Source of the DNA: Dama dama
Taxonomy: Eukaryota > Chordata > Mammalia > Artiodactyla > Cervidae
DNA length: 64,000 nucleotides
Assembly (NCBI RefSeq): GCF_033118175.1
Contig: NC_083695.1
Coordinates: 32,195,607-32,259,606 of the forward strand
Reading direction: 5' to 3'
A program made the position numbers and the translations under genes. Position 1 is the first letter of the stretch. The number at the start of each line of letters is the position of its first letter. Below the pieces are notes generated by a model. That model did no database searches, was not told the DNA's origin, and worked only from the letters and a program-made list of their open reading frames with translations. Shown one piece after another: positions 23,851-36,877 of the stretch.

Positions 23851-24289
23851 ATCCCTGTTAAAAATACTAGTGGTAAAATCTTCGTATCACATTTTCCTAA
23901 TATTTAAATATGACAATCAAATATATTTTCATTCTATTTATTTCTGTGAAAGAATTTCAATCTCCGATGGAACTGGAAGATATTAAATGGAAAATCTCAT
24001 GCATGTGCCCTGAGGAACACAAAACTTAAAGACTGAGAGACTGATTTCCCATAATGGCCTGATTTTCAGAAAACTGACAATATTGGAATTTTCTTAAATT
24101 TCAGGGAATTGGTCAGGGGTTGGCCTCATATCAATCTTGGGAAATTTTGCTTACAGTTTCCAGGGGCATGAACAAGAAATGACCCAGGTTGAGACGGTCT
24201 TACAAAGTAAATTAAATCGAGCTTTGTTTGTATGACTGGAGGGTTTTGTCTGCCTAGGAAATGTTCAATGCTGGTCCCCATTTGTTTCT

Positions 24290-24790
24290 TTTTTTTTTTT
24301 AATATTTTTATTTTATTTTATTTTTTTTATTAGTTGGAGGCTAATTACTTCACAACATTTCAGTGGGTTTTGTCATACATTGATATGAATCAGCCATAGA
24401 TTTACACGTATTCCCCATCCCGATCCCCCCTCCCACCTCCCTCTCCACCCGATTCCTCTGGGTCTTCCCAGTGCACCAGGCCCGAGCACTTGTCTCATGC
24501 ATCCCACCTGGGCTGGTGATCTGTTTCACCATAGATAGTATACATGCTGTTCTTTTGAAATATCCCACCCTCACCTTCTCCCACAGAGTTCAAAAGTCTG
24601 TTTTGTATTTCTGTATCTCTTTTTCTGTTTTGCATATAGGGTTATCGTTACCATCTTTCTAAATTTCATATATATGTGTTAGTATGCTGTAATGTTCTTT
24701 ATCTTTCTGGCTTACTTCACTCTGTATAAGGGGCTCCAGTTTCATCCATCTCATTAGGACTGATTCAAATGAACTCTTTTTAATGGCTGA
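24290..24790 (-). mobile_element. Young 5'-truncated L1 with perfect target-site duplication
   Basis: A 501-bp L1 3' end in the P4HA1 sense, tail first (T-run at 24290, then 'attagttggaggctaattac'). Flanked by a perfect 14-bp repeat ccccatttgtttct (24276-24289, 24791-24804). Contains a C-rich block at 24413-24450 that is G-rich on the L1 and P4HA1 sense strand. Confidence 0.95.
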
Positions 24791-24804
24791 CCCCATTTGT
24801 TTCT

Positions 24805-25382
24805 GATTTCAACAAACTCTAACTGAACTCTCACTTCTTTATATTCCCCGCCCTACTCCAAACCCTCAACGGACTTACCTGTAGCTTCCTACAGCTTGCA
24901 TGTCCCAAATGCAGTTCCTCTGCTATTCCTGAATAAACTCATCTTTTTGACAATTATGAGTTTGCTTCATTTTACCTTTTTATTTAGGTTGACATTTCAA
25001 ATCACTTTCAAATTTCCAAATAGGAAATTCAGTAAACCAAAAATTTCCTTCAAAGGATACTGGTTAATATTTAATATGGCAACATGGCAAATAAACATTT
25101 TTGACTGAGTTAGCTATGTTCGATTCAATTTTGAAGTTCCTAAGAAGTACAGAGCAGAGAAACACAGCTACTCTTATAGTACTATTAGGTGAGAAAAATC
25201 AGTTGCCATTTATTTAGAGGATGAATAGAAAGATAAAGTATGTCTGACAGATGAGCTCTTGACTTGTGACAAAAAGTACCAAAACTATATGACAAATATA
25301 CATACTCACACACAATTATAATTAGTATATCTATATATCCCCCAATATATCCTTAACCTTGAATTAGGCCAAACTAACATAC
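24805..25382. other. P4HA1 intron 6, near exon 6 donor
   Basis: Nothing recognised. Confidence 0.5.
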
Positions 25383-25622
25383 CTAGTTCAAGAAGTTTCT
25401 TTGTGAGCAAAAGCGCCTTATCCAGGTCTCCCTGCTGGTATACTGCATAGCTCAAATAATCTAGAACAGAGACTTTATCAATGGTAGAAACCTCGCCTTC
25501 ATCCAGCTGCCTCAGTGCTTGTTCCATCCACAGTTCTGTATGGTAATAATCTGCTTCTGTGTAGGCCACTTTGCCCAACTCAAAACAGTCCTCAACTGTT
25601 AGAAAAGATTTGTGTTTTACTC
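25383..25622 (-). CDS. P4HA1: P4HA1 exon 6: peptide-substrate-binding (TPR) domain
   Basis: This 240-nt exon encodes residues 155-235 (VKHKSFLTVEDCFELGKVAY ... LDYLSYAVYQQGDLDKALLL ... LLELD). It forms most of the TPR-like domain that binds proline-rich procollagen peptides through a row of tyrosines, several of which are visible (the AYTEADYYHTE and LDYLSYAVY stretches). Cys167 (mature Cys150) is present. The acceptor is ttccatag and the donor CTAG|gtatgt. Confidence 0.98.
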
Positions 25623-25699
25623 CTATGGAAAGAAAATACAGAGAACTTTAGGAATCTTAATACTATTATATGTTTATTTAGGACTATACTGCTTTCAAA

Positions 25700-25882
25700 G
25701 TACTATGTCACTCTCATCTGAACCTCACAACAACCTTCTGAGGTAGGAAAAGCAGGAATTACCCTAGATTTATAAACAAAGGAACAAAGTACAAGGTAAT
25801 GAAACATGGCAAGGATCATACAGCTAATAGGTGACGTAGGACCTAGAGAATCCAAGATTTCAATTATCAGTCATCATACCAA
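25700..25882 (-). mobile_element. MIR SINE
   Basis: The minus-strand MIR core is visible as its complement: 'cctcacaacaaccttctgag', then 'aaggatcatacagctaatag' and 'gtgacgtaggacctagagaa'. It lies 78 bp upstream of exon 6. Confidence 0.75.
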
Positions 25883-26039
25883 AAAGACGCACCAATTAAG
25901 CTGAAGTATGCCATTTTCCAACACAGTGGGAATCACCATGTGAGATATATCTAACTATTAACCAACAACTTAGGATAAAGGGATACATGGAAAAGAGACA
26001 AACCTGTCTATTGACTCCTTCCCCTACCATTCCCCTTTT

Positions 26040-26940
26040 CAAAAATATTAATAATATGTAATTTACATATCATAAAGTTCACCCAGTTAAAGAATTCAAT
26101 AGTTTTTCACTATATTCGCAGAGCTGTACAACCATTACCATAATATGATTTTAGAACATTTTCATTACCCCAAAAAGAAACACTGTAACCATAAGCAGTC
26201 CCTACCCATTATATCTCCCCTTTCCTGCCCTATCCCTAGATACCACTAATCTACTTTCTGTATCTACTTGTCTATTCTGGCTATTATACATAAATGGAAT
26301 TGGACAACAGGTAGTCTTTCGTGACTGGACTGCTTTACTCAGCATAATGTCTTCAATGTCTTCATAACGTCTTCTTTTATTGCCAAATACCAGCCCACTG
26401 TAGGACAGACTACATTTTGCTTATCAGTTGATAGACATTTGAGTTGTTTCCACTTTTCTGACTTCTATGAATAATGTTACTATAAACACTCATGTACAAG
26501 TTTTTGTGTGGAAATATTTTTTCATTACTCTTGAGTATATACATAGCAGTGAAATTGCTGGGTCTTATGGCAACACTATGCTTACCATGTTCAGAAACTG
26601 CCAAACTGTTTTCCAAAGTGGCTGCACCATTTTACAATTTTACAATCCTATATGTATGCTCATACATAAAGCAATGTATGAGGGTTCCAATTTCTCTACA
26701 TTGTCACCAATACTTGCTACTGCTCATCTTTTTGATTATAGCCACTGAGGGTATGAAGTAGCATTTCATTATGGTTTTTAAATTTTATTTCTCTACTGAT
26801 GATGTTAAACATGTTTCTACATGCCTATTGTCCATCTATATATCATCTTTGGAAAAATGCCTGTTCAAATCCTTTGTCCATTTAAAAACTTGGTTGTCTT
26901 TTTACTGACTAATTATGTTTCAAATGTTGTATAATCACCA
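26040..26940 (-). mobile_element. Old L1M 3' region
   Basis: Antisense L1M order: 'cataaagttcacccagttaa', 'gtctattctggctattatac', 'ttgctgggtcttatggcaac', 'gcctattgtccatctatata'. Confidence 0.75.
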
Positions 26941-27204
26941 TTACTTTTATAAGAATAAGGAAAAGATGAAGAACTACAGAAAGAAATAAATGTAAAAAAT
27001 ATTCTCTGAATGATAGCAACCATATAACATTCCATTTTATAAACAGCAAATCAGATGAGTTAAGTAGAGACTTTAAGAGCCTGAGTATTTTATGCTGTTC
27101 TTTGTTTATAGCATGTTAAGTAAGCAATAGTGAGAAAATTACATCTGGACCACATATTCTGGGAGTGGAGTGGGGAAGGGAACTGCTTCTGATATAAAAC
27201 ACAG

Positions 27205-27535
27205 GTGATCCGTGAACAACAAAGTTTGCATTGCATGGGTCCACTTACATGTGCATTTTTTTCAATAAATGCATGTATGTATTATAAATGTATTTTCTTT
27301 TCTTTATGCTTCTCTAAATAACATTTTCTTTTCTCTAGCTTACTGTATTGCAAAAATGTAGCATACAACACATACAACATACAAATTGTGTTAATAAGCA
27401 ACTGTTTAAGATATCAGTAAGGCTCCTGGTCAACAGTAGGCTGTTAGTAGTTAAGTCTAGGGAGAGTCAAAATTTATATGCTGATTTTCAACTGCTCAGG
27501 AGCTCAGCAGCTGTAACACCAGCATTTTTGAAGGA
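27205..27535 (+). mobile_element. Tigger-group (MER2-like) DNA transposon fossil
   Basis: Matches the remembered pattern: 'gatccgtgaacaacaaagtt', 'gggtccacttacatgtgcat', 'cttttctctagcttactgta', 'ggtcaacagtaggctgttag'. Confidence 0.65.
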
Positions 27536-27756
27536 TTAACTCTACCTAGAAATGCTGGATAAAATGTAACAGTTATCCATTTATCCATCTATATGATGAC
27601 CAGATTTACAGGAATTAAGCAAATTTTTTGAGGTCAAAACCAAAAAGGAACTTGAAACCTAGAGAGGTAAGTAGAGGATGAAGCTGCATCTCCTCTGGAG
27701 GCAGTTGTCAGATGAGAAAACTAGAAGCATGATTTTTAACCATCAAGAAAGGGATA

Positions 27757-28109
27757 AAGGGATAAAAGAGGGCTTTCCTAATGGCTCAGTGGTAAAGACT
27801 CTGCCTGCCAATGTGGGAGACATGGGTTCAATCCCTGGTCCGGGAAGATCTCACATGCTGAGGGACAACTAAGCCCGTATGCCATAACTGAGTCTGTGCT
27901 CTAGAGTCTGCGAGCCACAACTACTGAGCCCATGTGCTGCAACTACTGAAGCCCCAATGCTCTAGAGCTCGCAACAGGAGAAGCCGCCTCAATGAGAAGC
28001 CTGTGCACTGCAACTGGAGAGTAGCCCTGCTTGCCATAGCTAAAGAAAAGCCTGCACAGAAATGAAGACCCAGCACAGTCAAATAAGTAAATAATTTTTT
28101 TTTTAAAAA
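27757..28109 (+). mobile_element. CHR-1 SINE with target-site duplication
   Basis: A full-length cetartiodactyl CHR-1: tRNA-Glu head (gggctttcctaatggctcag) plus the 'gagccacaactactgagccc' body and A-rich tail. Flanked by aagaaagggata (27745-27756, 28110-28121). Confidence 0.9.
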
Positions 28110-28639
28110 AAGAAAGGGATAGGAGATAAAGCCTCAGGCCCATGCAAAATGACAGAACAGACCCTTGAAAGACTACATCTTGAATAAAAAAATGAGCTAG
28201 AAAAAACTCTTGTCAGCTGGCAAAGAGAAACAACAAAAGAACTTATTTTTCTCATTCTGCATGTAGGTAAGGAAACAATCTCTTAAGAATTCCCCGGGCA
28301 TGCCTTCTGGGAGGTTTCGATTTCAAATATACGCTATCTCCACAGTCTGGGAAACTAAAGCCAAGAATTTAACTTAAAGTGGTTGGAGGCTGGTAAGGTC
28401 AAAAGACACCTGGCAGAAGCAACATTTATACTCTGCAAAATGCACCCTCACCTCAGGTTTTGCAATATTCCCACACACAATCTGAAGAAATGCACACAAT
28501 TCAAAATCACAAAGCACACGATGAAACAAGCCACTATGAGCAAAATCAGCAGAAACTATTCAAAAACAGTATCAGACATCACCCAATATATTCAGATGTT
28601 ATCAGATTAAGAATACAAAATAACTATGATTCAAATGTT

Positions 28640-30135
28640 TAAAGAATTTCTAAAAAAAGAAAATATGAACATGTTAGATACCCTAAAAGGACCAGGAAGA
28701 TGTGAGTAGGAGGAACAATAGAACTTTCAGAAATTATAAATATTATCAATGAGACAAACATGCATTGCTCAAGTTAAACAGCAAGTTAGACACAACAAAA
28801 AAGAGAATAACATACCTAGAAGAAAGAACTGAATAAATTACCATGGGATAAACTCCTCAGAATGTAGCAGAGAGGAGGAATACATAAAAAGTGCTAGTTA
28901 AAAGGTAAGGAAGAAAAACCAGGAAGACAACAGAATGTGGAAAAGGCACTATTTAAGGAAATAACAGTGAACAATTTTCTCGAATTAGAATGCATGAAAC
29001 CAAAGATTCAGGAAGCACAGAGAATCCTAAGCCAAGTACATGCAAGGGATTCTCAAGGATTTATTTCAACCAGGAGGAGGAAAATAATTCCAAAAGAAAA
29101 GTCTGAGGTACCAAAAAAAAAAAATAGATAAAGAAATTGGTATATATTTAAAGAAAAGTGAGCAAAAGTGAGAAAAGATTGGCAAAAATTTCAAAGTCTG
29201 AAATTTTTTTTGTGATGCTGTGGGGAAATAGGCACTCTCATGTATCACTGGAAGGAAAAATGATACAACCACTATGGAGGGAAACTGGAACAATATTAGC
29301 AAAATGTCTTATACATCTACTCTGAATCAGTGGCATCATTCTAGAAAAAATATCCCAAAGATCACTTGGCAAAAAAAAAAAAAAAAAATATGCACAAGGT
29401 TATTGGCAATATTATTTTTATAATAGTAAAAGACTACAAACAAAACAAGTATCCATATCAATGGGGCCCCAGTTAAATAAACTATAGTAAATTCACAAAA
29501 TAGAGTAACAGGTAGCTGTAAAAAGAAATGAGGATTTCTACATAGCATATGAGGTAATATCTAGAGCATATCAATAAATTAAAATACCAAAATACAGAAA
29601 GTATACTATGCTGCCTTCCCTGCTGAGGCTGAGAGGAAATAGGAATATATATACACATTTGCTTCTATTTTAAAGAAACAGTGGAAATGAAAAACCGAAT
29701 CAAGTGGTAGTTCATATAGAAGAAGAAAGCAACAGGCTGGGAAGTACAGAAATAGTTAATAGTCAACCTTCTATAAGGGGACCTTATTAATACAACTTGG
29801 ACTTTGAATGAACAAAAAAATTCTGTATAACTAAAACTAATACAAGAGACGTGGTGATGGTGGTCAAAAGGTACAAACTCCCAATTATATGATAAGTCCT
29901 GGGGATGTAATGTACAGCATGTTAACTATAGTTAATAATGCTGTATTGTATATTTAAAGTTGCTGGAAGAGTAGATATATTTTAAAAGAAAAAAATTTTT
30001 GTAACTATGTGATATGATGTGATGGTGCATGTTAACTAAACATATTGCGGTGATCATCTCGCAACACATACATATCCAAGTCATATTGCACACCCAAAAC
30101 TAATGCAAAGTTATATATCAATCACATCTCAATTT
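28640..30135 (+). mobile_element. Degraded L1/HAL1-like fragments
   Basis: The fragments read, in order, an ORF1-like stretch (ALFKEITVNNFLELECMKPK, 28940-29000), an end-of-ORF2-like part (29210-29600), and an L1M 3'UTR ('gatgtaatgtacagcatgtt' ... 'atgcaaagttatatatcaat'). Very diverged; boundaries approximate. Confidence 0.5.
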
Positions 30136-30237
30136 TTAAAAAGTTTATTTGGGCACCTCTTTTAAATAAAAACATTAAATTTTTTAATAATAGAAGAGGA
30201 CAAAGATAGGATATAAATTAAAAACTGAGCCTGTGGG

Positions 30238-30582
30238 GTTTTCCTGGTTGTCCAGTGGTTAAGGATCCGCCTTGCAATGCAAGGGACACCAGTTCAATGC
30301 AAGAGACACTGGTTCAGTCCCTGGTCCAGGAAGACCCCACAAGACACAGAGCAACTAAGCCCATGCACCACAACTACCGAGCCGATGCTCTAGAGCCTGT
30401 GAGCTGCAACTTCTGCGCCCACGCCCCGAGAGCCTGTGCTCTGCAACGAGAAGCCACTGCAGTGAGAAGCCTGTGTACCAAACAAAGACGAGGCCCTGCT
30501 CACCACAACTAGAGAAAGCCCATGTGCAGCCACAAAGACCCACCACAGCCAAGTAAATAAAAAAATCTAAAAAAAAAAAAAT
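30238..30582 (+). mobile_element. CHR-1 SINE
   Basis: Begins ggttttcctggttgtccagt, with the CHR-1 body ('gagcaactaagcccatgcac', 'cagtgagaagcctgtgtacc') and an A-run. Contains a small internal duplication of the box B region (gttcaatgcaagagacactg). Confidence 0.9.
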
Positions 30583-30764
30583 CCGGTGATAAATTTGCTT
30601 TTAGTGAAAAAGATATAGAAGAAGAAGAAAAACGGAAGGGGAGAAAGAAAAGGAGGGGAGTATTTTCCAACTTTTGATACCAATGTTCAAACAATAAATG
30701 TGAAGCTCTCAGTGGTTTAATGTTAATGTCAAAATATCTTACCTCCTATACCAAAACAAAAAGA

Positions 30765-31200
30765 TATAGCATGTCCATGGATTAGAAAATTGTCTTGTTA
30801 AAATGAAAATGTTGCCCAAATTTTCCCCAAGATTCAAAATAAACCTAATTAAAACTCCTACAGACATTTCTGTAGAAACTACCAAGGAAATTCTAAGATT
30901 TATATGGAAATTCAAAGAATCTAGAATAGTCAAAGCAATTTTAACAAGGAACATAATTAAAGGACTTATTCACAAGTGTTTCCAAGTACGTGGAGGTACT
31001 GAAATGCTCATATACTAATGACAAGAGTATAAAATGGTACAACCATCTGTTAGTTTCTTAAAAATCAAATATATACCTACCAATTATTTTACTTTAAAAA
31101 TAAGATATATACCTACCATGCAACCCAGCCAATTCACTTCTAAGTATTTAACCAAAAGAAACACATGCCTAATATGTCTGAAGACAGCACGAAGGAAATA
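30765..31200 (+). mobile_element. L1 ORF2 / 3' fragment (old)
   Basis: 'catggattagaaaattgtct' and 'ctagaatagtcaaagcaatt' are conserved L1 ORF2 wording; a diverged 3' part follows. Confidence 0.65.
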
Positions 31201-31573
31201 GATAGAAAAAGGAACACAACGGTGTTTTCCTTAAAAACTTCTGATTGAATATACTTCAACAAATCAGTATATTGACTAGAATCAGACTTAGTTCTAATCT
31301 ACCCAATGATGTCAACATTTTTTTTTCAGTGCTAGCAGAAAAGGTTCATGAAAAATTAAGAAGAAATAAAATCAAGGACACATTTTGCTAGTGATTCTTT
31401 GTCTAGGCGATAACAGGCTCTGAAGATGTTAGATTTCAGTACAAAGCAGAGTCCTAATACGGAGGTATACGTACTGGAGGATCACGTGGACCAATACAAT
31501 CAAATATTCAAATCATACAACTACCTCCATTTACTATATAATTTTTTGCCTCCTACTAGTCACTTATGGATAG
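31200..31573. other. P4HA1 intron 5 sequence
   Basis: Nothing recognised. Confidence 0.5.
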
Positions 31574-31586
31574 TAACTGATTATCA

Positions 31587-31807
31587 TGGTTGCATGCTCA
31601 GTCCCTCAGTCATGTCTGACTCCGCAACCCAATGGACTATAGCCCACCAGGCTCTTCTGTCCATGGAGTTTTCCAGGCAGGAATACTAGAGAGGGTTGCC
31701 ATTTCCTCCTCCAGGACATCTTCCCAACCTAGGAATCAAACTCGAGTCTCTTCCATCTCCTGCGTTGGCATGTGGATTCTTTACCACTGTGCCACCTGTG
31801 AAGTCCA
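31587..31807 (-). mobile_element. Bov-tA SINE with perfect target-site duplication
   Basis: Minus-strand SINE ('catgctcagtccctcagtca' ... 'ttaccactgtgccacctgtg') flanked by taactgattatca (31574-31586, 31808-31820). Confidence 0.93.
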
Positions 31808-31820
31808 TAACTGATTATCA

Positions 31821-32518
31821 GTGTATTACTAAAATGAAGATAAAGATCCATATTGTGACAGTTACTCTCTACTTAACACTCTAATCTAGAAAAGGATACC
31901 AACAAACTAACTTATTAATAGTTTAACACGATGCAATTTCAGAAACAAAAGAAACATACTGAATTTTGACTGTTATTTTTCAGTTACGAGAACTGGAATA
32001 TAGTTCTAAGATGAGCTTTACAATGCAGAAATTAAGAATGTCTTTTCTCAGGGACATACAAAAGACACAAGAGGACAGTATGCTATTAATAAATGTAGAC
32101 AGCACCAGTAAAATTTTTCACATGACCTTATATCCTGGCAATATTATTTGAAAGCATAGTGGAGACAGTAGAGGATCTTGAGCTATTCTGCCTTGGTAAA
32201 GTATCTCTGGTTATTTTACCTATTGATCTCTTCACAATTATCAAAGGCAAAATGTCTGGGAACTATATTAAAGAAAATGAAAATGAAAGAGAAGTGATGT
32301 AGCATTTGAAAGGGAAGGCTGCTTCCAAAGTAGAGAACATGAGAAGGAAAAGTAATGGACAAGAAGACAAATAAAATGACATAAAGGAAGTGATGTTGGC
32401 AGAAAAAAACCATAAAAAGTGTTCATACAAAGCATGAACAGTTAGAATTTGATGACAAAAAAAGGCAAATTCTTTCGGTAAAAAGGAAATGGCACAGATG
32501 ATTGACATTAGCATGTCA
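31821..32518. other. P4HA1 intron 5 sequence
   Basis: Nothing recognised. Confidence 0.5.
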
Positions 32519-32796
32519 AACTGAATGCAGTGAAGGAGAGGATAGGATGAATTGGAGAGAATAGCACCGACATATACATACACTACCGTGTGTAAAATAG
32601 ATAACTAGTGAGAAGCTGCTGTAAATACAGAGGAGCTTGGTTCGGTGCCCTGTGATGACCTAGCAGTCGGGGGTCGGGGGTGGGCGGGAGACTAAAGAGG
32701 GAAGTGCTATATGGATCCTTATAGATGATTCACCATGTTGTGCAGCGGAAACTATCACAACACTGTAAAGCAGTTATCTTCCAATTAAAAAAAACT
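32519..32796 (+). mobile_element. L1 3'UTR (ruminant) with G-quadruplex motif
   Basis: A 5'-truncated L1 tail ('gtgtgtaaaatagataacta', 'taaagcagttatcttccaat', A-run). The 32669-32688 segment (GGGGGTCGGGGGTGGGCGGG) fits a canonical four-run G-quadruplex. Confidence 0.85.
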
Positions 32797-33640
32797 GAAT
32801 GTAGTAACCCAAATTTACAGTTAAAACACAAAAGTCCTTTAAATTTACTATCACAGTATAAACTATAATAATATGTGACAGTAGACAGTATAGGAAAATT
32901 TACTTAGAAATTTTTGGCTCACCCTTAAACTGCAAGGTTTAATTTTAAAATTCTTACACTTTATAGGAACACTTACTGGATAAAAACTTGATTTGTAAGG
33001 AACAAATACATTTAAAATGCACATACCTGGGAAGCTGATGTCTTGCATCAGGGGCAATATGGTACACTCATAGCTGAGTGCACTCCAGAGATGTACAGAG
33101 AATCTACTGCTTGGTGTAGTAAGCTTATCAGTTCACCAAGATAATGATGCAAATGACCGACAAGAACATTCAACTTCTACCCGAAGTAACTCAGATTTTA
33201 TATATGATATATTCTACACACAAAAAAAGTGTAGAGGACACACAGTTTTGAGGGCATTAGCTCCCTGTTGTCCCCTTTGCCTATCAAAGCAATACCACCA
33301 TTCTTTTCTACTTTACCACCTCCCCCTCAAAAGTGTAATATCTCTGGAAGCTATGAATCTATTAAACAAATTAGGGTTAGGAACAACCTGAAACTAAAGG
33401 AACAGTCCATATGAACTGTAAAGGCATCATCGATGCCAAAATACATATAACTTATCAGATTTTATATTAAAACATCAAGAAAGCATTTCAAAGGGTAGGC
33501 TCAAAAAGGAGAAACAGACAAAATTAATCAAGGAGTAACATCGCATCAATATAAATCCACTGAGAAAAGCATTTCTCTGATTTTGGGGGGGGGGGGGTGA
33601 GGCAATTTAAAAAGGCAAGTCATCCTTCCCTCCAGTCCTC
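32797..33640. other. P4HA1 intron 5 sequence
   Basis: Contains a G13 run at 33585-33597 and a good but isolated minus-strand donor at 33027 (rejected as an exon). Otherwise nothing recognised. Confidence 0.5.
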
Positions 33641-33925
33641 ACCCTTGAGGTTTCACATCTCAACTGCTACAATTTTAAATCTGACAAAACCAAGTGTTAG
33701 CAAGGACATTAAGAAAGAGAACTCCCATACATTGCTGGAGGGAATATTACTGTAATTGGGTACATCTGCTCTGGAGAACAATCTGGCTACATCTAGTAAA
33801 GTCTGAGAACCTTATATTCCAGAGAAACTCTTGCATGTGTGCAATGGACACAAGAAAACATAATGAAAATGTTTGTTGAAACCTTGGCCCTGCAAAAATT
33901 GGAAATAACCTAAGCTACCACTGTC
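33640..33925 (+). mobile_element. Old L1 ORF2-end fragment
   Basis: 'cccatacattgctggaggga' and 'tggaaataacctaagctacc' follow the order of the L1 ORF2 3' end. Confidence 0.6.
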
Positions 33926-33929
33926 ATCT

Positions 33930-34575
33930 CTTAAATTTTTACAACAGCCTCCTCCCTGATTTCTTTGTTTCTACCTTCAGGTCTCAAACCATTCTGTAGC
34001 CAGAATGATATCTCTAAAATGAAAATCGTATGATTTCCCTGTTTAAAACTTTTCAATAACTACACATTATACTCAGAATTGGTTCAAACTTCTCTACATA
34101 ACTTACAAAGTCCCTCAAGAGATGGCTTCAGCTTCACCTATATATCATCATCTCTCACTATTCTCACACCATCCCATGCCCCTAGTTCATGCCCCTAGCT
34201 CTTAAACAAACTACTTGTTAGCTATCTGATTTAAACATTCTCTCCTCTCTGGCCTATATACATGTTCTGTTTGGAGTACTTTTTTCATACGCCCTATTTC
34301 CTGACTAATTCCTTGTCTGTTATATCTCAATTTTTTAACATATTCTGTCTTCCAGGAAGTCTTACTTTACACCTCTCATTTATCAGGTTCGGAATTAGAT
34401 TTCTGTCTATGTGTTCCATGGTCTCCTAAGCTATCTCCAGCTAGGCATTCATCATACCATAGCATAAGAATATAAGTACCCTAAGAGCAAAAACAGTGTT
34501 ATTCATTATTGCATCTCTAATACTTATACACAATGGTTATTATGTTAAAGAGATATTAAATAGATACTAAATGGC
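33930..34575 (+). mobile_element. L2 LINE 3' end
   Basis: 'gatttccctgtttaaaactt', 'cataacttacaaagtccctc' and near the end 'accctaagagcaaaaacagt', the L2 order, plus strand. Confidence 0.7.
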
Positions 34576-35045
34576 TTATATCTATTAAACAAATTATGTT
34601 TTAAACCAGAAGCAAATTAAAAAACAAGGCTGTGATCTTGTTACAACAGTAGAAATAGAAAATAAAATTTGCAAATGTATACTTTTTTGGAAGTCCAACT
34701 TAATGGAATTACATTACAGTTTAATGGTTAGTTTTTCCACTTGCTACTTCATTCCAAATTTAAAAAGATAAGCAAGAAAAACATCTTAAGTCATTCATCC
34801 CACTGTATTTTCTCACTGAGAAAGTCAATTTCAGTATGAAGACAAGGTAACATATTTTATTTTTCCAATTGATAAGGACAAGAAGATAGTAACGGTATGT
34901 ATATTCACAGAATAAATGAAGATGGCAATAGTAAACTATCACGTGAAGGTAGATAGCAGTAACACAAGTAAAACTGGAAAATTTCAAATTTTGAAAAAAG
35001 TAAACAACACACTCCACACTCTTTAACAGCTAACAGAAAAAAAGG
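34576..35045. other. P4HA1 intron 5 sequence
   Basis: Nothing recognised. Confidence 0.5.
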
Positions 35046-35563
35046 AAAGAAAGAAAAGAAATCACAGGGAAAATTAGAAAATACTTAAAAGACAAATGAA
35101 AATGAAATTACAATGTACCAAAACTTAGAGGACACAATGAAAGCAGTGTTAAGGGTGAAATTTATAGTTATAACTCTTGCATTAAAAAAACAAGATCTCG
35201 AATCAACAACCTAATTTTACAACTTAAGAAACTAGAAAAACAAGAAGAAACAACCGAAAGCTAGCAGAAGAAAAGAAATATCAAAGCACAGAATAGAAAA
35301 TAATAGATAAAATTAATGAAACCAAAAGTTGGTTCTCTGAAAAGAATTTTGTCAATGAAACTGACAATCTTTTAGCTACATGGATCAAAAAAAAAAAGTA
35401 GATTCTGTAGAAAAACAAAGGATTATAAGAATTCTATGAAAAATTGCACACCAACAAACTGAATAACCCAGATGAAATGGACAAATTCCTAAAAGCACAA
35501 AACCTACCAAGACTAAGAAAAAAATAGAAAATCTGAATAGACCTTTAACTAGTAAGGAAACTG

Positions 35564-35789
35564 CTGACGCAAAGAGCTGACTCATTTGAAAAGACCCTGA
35601 TGCTGGGAAAGATGGCAGGCAGGAGGAGAAGGGGACGATAGAGGATGCGATAGTTGGATGGCATCACCAACTCAATGGACATGGGTTTGGGTAGACTCTG
35701 GCAGTTGGTGCTGGACAGGGAGGCCTGGCGTGCTGCAGTTCATGGGGTTGCAAAGAGTCGGACATGACTGAGCGACTGAACTGAACTGA
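35564..35789 (+). mobile_element. BovB LINE 3' end with perfect target-site duplication
   Basis: 226 bp ('gctgacgcaaagagctgact' to the terminal tgaactgaactga), flanked by agtaaggaaactg (35551-35563, 35790-35802) within the older L1. Confidence 0.95.
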
Positions 35790-36112
35790 AGTAAGGAAAC
35801 TGAATCAGTTATCAACAGTCTTCTGACAAAAGAAAAGCTCTGTTATTAACACAAATAAATGGAAAACATTTATTTGTTCATGGATTGGAAGACTATTAGC
35901 TTCACTGGAGAATTCTATCACACATTAAAAAAACTAATACCAGTCCTTCTCAAACTTTTCAAAAAGACATGAAAGAACACTTCTTATCTCCATTCTATGA
36001 GGCCAGAATCATCCTCATACCGAAGCCAGAAAAAGACACTACAAGAAAACTACAGACCAACATCATTTATGAGCACTGATGCAAAAATTTTCAACAAAAT
36101 ACTAAAAACCAG

Positions 36113-36268
36113 GGACTTCCCTGATGGTACAGTGGTTACAACTCTGCCCCCCGCTAATGCAGGAGTCCCAGATTCAACCCCTGGTCAGGAAACTAGATCC
36201 AACATGCCGCAACTAAAGAGCCCATGTGCTGCAACTCAGATCCAGCAAAGTCAAATAAATATTTCTTA
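36113..36268 (+). mobile_element. CHR-2-type SINE
   Basis: Begins gggacttccctgatggtaca with box B (gattcaacccctggtc), ending 'caaagtcaaataaatatttc'. Inserted in L1 ORF2. Confidence 0.85.
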
Positions 36269-36751
36269 AAAAATGCTAGCACACAGAATCCAGCAGCATA
36301 TGATTATACACCATGATTACATGGTTACACATCATGACCAAGTGGAACTTACTCCTGTAATGCAAGGATGTTTGAACATATGAATATTGATCAGTGTAAC
36401 ACATCACATTAATGGAATGAAGGGGAAAAAACATACATATGATCATCTCAACTGATGCAAAAAAAGCAACTGACAAAATTCAGTATTCTTTCATAATAAA
36501 AACACTCAAAAAACTAGGAATAGAAGTTGAACTATCAATATTTTAACATAATAAAAGACATATTTGAAAAACCCACTCAATGGTAAGAGACTGAAAGCTT
36601 CTCCTTTGAGAATGAGAACAAGGATGCCCACTTTTGCCACTGTATTCAACTTAGTACTTGAAGTTCTAGCCAGAGCAAATAGGCAAGAACAAGCTTAAAG
36701 GTACCCAAATTGGAAAAGAAGAAGTAAACTGATCTCTATTTGCAGATAACA

Positions 36752-36877
36752 GTTTTTTGTTTTTGCCACACCACACAGCTTGTGGGATTTTAGTTCCCCA
36801 ACCAGGGATTGAACCTGCACCCTTAGCAGTGAAAGCTCAGAGTCCTAGCCCCTTTCCCATCAGGATACTCCCCACAG
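36752..36877 (-). mobile_element. CHR-2-type SINE
   Basis: Minus strand: 'ttttgccacaccacacagct' and 'ccccaaccagggattgaacc' are the complements of the CHR-2 tail and box B. Inserted in L1 ORF2. Confidence 0.85.

Noticed and set aside
33027..33106. Possible extra minus-strand exon: donor CAG|gtatgt at 33027 and an AG at 33107-33108
   Set aside because: The acceptor has almost no pyrimidine tract, the 80-nt length would shift the P4HA1 frame, and the segment does not correspond to any known P4HA1 sequence.
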